A stretch of DNA of 64,000 bases from Sphingomonas panacis (lineage in GTDB: Bacteria > Pseudomonadota > Alphaproteobacteria > Sphingomonadales > Sphingomonadaceae), in contig NZ_CP014168.1 in NCBI RefSeq assembly GCF_001717955.1, positions 620,001-684,000 of the forward strand. Direction: 5' to 3'. How positions within the stretch are numbered: the stretch's first letter is position 1; every line of letters starts with the position of its first letter. Of this stretch, positions 62,688 to 64,000 are shown one piece after another. The translations under genes and the position numbers were made by a program. Below the pieces are notes generated by a model that saw only the letters and a program-made list of their open reading frames with translations, was not told where the DNA came from and made no database searches.

Positions 62688-63793
62688 GCAGCCGCGCTCG
62701 TCGCGTTCGGGAGAGCGCCGCCGCGCGCGCGCGCATCGGCGCTGAGGACGAGGCCGTGGCCGGGCGCCTCGCGGCCGTGGATCAGACCATCGGCCATCGC
62801 ATAGGGTTCGTCGACGAGATGATCGAAATTCTGGAAGCTGTATTCGAGCCAGCGCACCCCCGGCAGTGCGAGCGCCATGTTGACGCCGATTTCCAGGAAG
62901 GTGTTGCCGAGCGTGACCTCGACATTCGCCTCGTTGGCGAGCCAGCCGGCGCGCATCACGTCCGAGACCTGGCCGTGGACGTTGAGCATGTCGCACGCGC
63001 GCGCCTCGACCAGTTTGCGCTTGCCGGTCAGGTCGAGATATTCGCCGGCGTTGATCCGGCTGACGCCGAGCCGGCGAAGCATCTTCAATCCATCGAAATC
63101 GTCGCGCGGGATCGGGTCTTCGAGCCAGTAGATGCTGTGCCCGGCGCGTTCGAAGCGACGCAGCGCCTGGATCGTCTCCTGTGCGGTCCACGCCTCGTTG
63201 GCGTCGATCATGACGGGACGATCGCTGCCGACCGCCTTGCGCAACAGATCGAGCCGGTGGACATCGCGTTCGAGATCGGGGTGGCCGACCTTGATCTTGT
63301 AGCCGAGAAAGCCGCGCTCGCGGGCGTTGCCGAACAGTTCGCTGAAATCATGATCCGACAGATGATAGTCGAGCCCGCTGGCATAGACGCCCACCGCGCT
63401 GCGCTCCGCCCCGAGCATCCGCCACAGCGGCAGCCCGGATTGCTTGGCGAACAGATCCCAGATCGCGTGCTGGAGCGATTCCTCGAACGGCAGCCCCATG
63501 CGCCGCACATTGCCGCCGCGCACGCGCCTGACCGCGATCGCGAGCGCAGCCGGGTGGCGCCCTTCGAGACCCGGCCAGGCTTCCGCCGCGAAGATGCGGT
63601 CGATCTCGGCCGAATCGGGCAGCGGGGTGAACAGCGACTGCGCGAACCCGAGGCCGACATTCCCCTTCGCATCGATCAGCTCGACCGCGACGAGTTGCAC
63701 GCTGGTGGCACGAACCTGGGAATCACCGATCGTCCGGTCGCGCTCGAAAGCAAGGCGAGTCAGACGATACGCGACGATCGGCGTTGACGACAT
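62684..63793 (-). CDS. Mandelate racemase/muconate lactonizing enzyme family, probable sugar acid dehydratase
   Basis: Enolase-superfamily enzyme (369 aa). The catalytic lysines are in YKIKVG (K166, K168), and metal ligands in IDANEAW (D198), LEDPIP (E225) and NAGEYL (E251). The general-base histidine usual in strand 7 is not seen where expected: TLGNTFLEIG stands in place of the common P-H-x-FLEIG form. Family members dehydrate L-fuconate, L-rhamnonate or related acids; this sequence matches neither textbook type closely, so substrate is inferred from the operon. First gene after the palindrome. Confidence 0.82.
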   Translation of the reverse strand: MSSTPIVAYRLTRLAFERDRTIGDSQVRATSVQLVAVELIDAKGNVGLGFAQSLFTPLPDSAEIDRIFAAEAWPGLEGRHPAALAIAVRRVRGGNVRRMGLPFEESLQHAIWDLFAKQSGLPLWRMLGAERSAVGVYASGLDYHLSDHDFSELFGNARERGFLGYKIKVGHPDLERDVHRLDLLRKAVGSDRPVMIDANEAWTAQETIQALRRFERAGHSIYWLEDPIPRDDFDGLKMLRRLGVSRINAGEYLDLTGKRKLVEARACDMLNVHGQVSDVMRAGWLANEANVEVTLGNTFLEIGVNMALALPGVRWLEYSFQNFDHLVDEPYAMADGLIHGREAPGHGLVLSADARARGGALPNATSAAA

Positions 63794-63807
63794 TTCTACG
63801 TTCCTCT

Positions 63808-63819
63808 GTGATATATCAC
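63808..63819 (-). promoter_or_regulatory. Palindromic operator candidate
   Basis: GTGATATATCAC is a perfect 12-bp palindrome 14 bases before the start of the operon's first gene. Short symmetric sites with this A/T centre are commonly bound by GntR-type regulators. No regulator gene is in the window. Confidence 0.5.
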
Positions 63820-63876
63820 CGTCTGTGGTGCAACGTCGGTGCGGAGGCAAGCCCTACCGCACCGACGCGGCCGGTT

Positions 63877-64000
63877 TCAGAATTTCACACGCACGCCGGC
63901 GTTGTACCGCCGCCCGGTCCGGCGATATTCCTGCGTGTTCTCTATCACGTTGGCGTAGTGGAACTCCTTCGAATCGGTAAGATTCGTCGCATTGGCCGTT
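63877..64000 (-). CDS. TonB-dependent receptor, C-terminal fragment
   Basis: The last 41 residues or so of an outer-membrane receptor whose 5' part lies beyond the right edge. The end reads ANATNLTDSKEFHYANVIEN, then TQEYRRTGRRYNAGVRVKF and stop. The final aromatic residue and alternating pattern are the closing beta strands of a TonB-dependent barrel. Position before the sugar-acid operon suggests it imports the oligosaccharide source. Confidence 0.85.
   Translation of the reverse strand, partial: TANATNLTDSKEFHYANVIENTQEYRRTGRRYNAGVRVKF

Overview
The window looks like a chromosomal segment of a sphingomonad (Alphaproteobacteria, Sphingomonas or a close relative). The grounds are: high G+C with heavy antisense ORF shadows; an SOS box of the alphaproteobacterial direct-repeat type (GTTC-N7-GTTC) in front of an imuA-imuB-dnaE2 mutasome; a cytochrome oxidase cluster in the alphaproteobacterial order with the tiny coxF gene; and many copies of the palindromic intergenic repeats typical of this group. 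No gap between genes exceeds 300 bases.

Layout. 1-4985: SOS translesion cassette on the minus strand, dnaE2 running off the left edge. 5011-6247: a complete ISAs1-family insertion sequence beside the SOS box. 6266-10206: branched-chain 2-oxoacid dehydrogenase operon (E1 alpha, E1 beta, E2; no E3). 10336-13834: a small membrane protein, a zinc metallopeptidase, an aldose-epimerase-like protein and a PLP enzyme. 14013-19006: pheT, pheS, a LysE exporter, rplT and rpmI, with a good terminator after rplT. 19165-25343: AsmA-like protein, a HisN-type phosphatase, two overlapping micro-genes behind a sigma-54-like promoter, a pterin dehydratase, ccmA-ccmB and an RNA-methyltransferase-like protein. 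25450-33475: thrC and the cytochrome c oxidase operon. 33689-37545: pyrE-pdxJ-acpS-lepB and a PerM/AI-2E-type permease. 37585-43061: glycosyltransferase region. 43141-55471: a mixed housekeeping block (PhoD-like phosphatase, DUF2252, cold-shock protein, tRNA-Thr, two proline-related peptidases, GNAT, a GT-C protein, an L,D-transpeptidase and a coiled-coil lipoprotein). 55681-63793: a tightly coupled seven-gene deoxysugar-acid operon, followed at the right edge by the 3' end of a TonB-dependent receptor gene.

How genes work together. ImuA, ImuB and DnaE2 form the damage-induced mutagenic polymerase system. The bkd genes feed leucine, isoleucine and valine carbon into branched acyl-CoA. The cta/cox genes encode an aa3-type oxidase and its assembly factors. 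The right-end operon contains an enolase-superfamily dehydratase, MFS permease, amidohydrolase lactonase, secreted beta-helix protein, SDR, FMN-dependent lactate oxidase and FAH-family hydrolase. Together these match the non-phosphorylative L-fucose/L-rhamnose route through a 2,4-diketo-3-deoxy sugar acid to pyruvate and L-lactate.

Most notable signal. Palindromic repeat modules recur through the window and are placed where they could act. They form perfect hairpins or three-way junctions whose last base pairs reach the start codons or Shine-Dalgarno sequences of acpS, bkdA2 and the methyltransferase gene. They are also built in-frame into the coding sequences of imuB and the E2 subunit, and the IS ends resemble them. 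All functional statements come from reading the sequence and from family knowledge; no searches were run.
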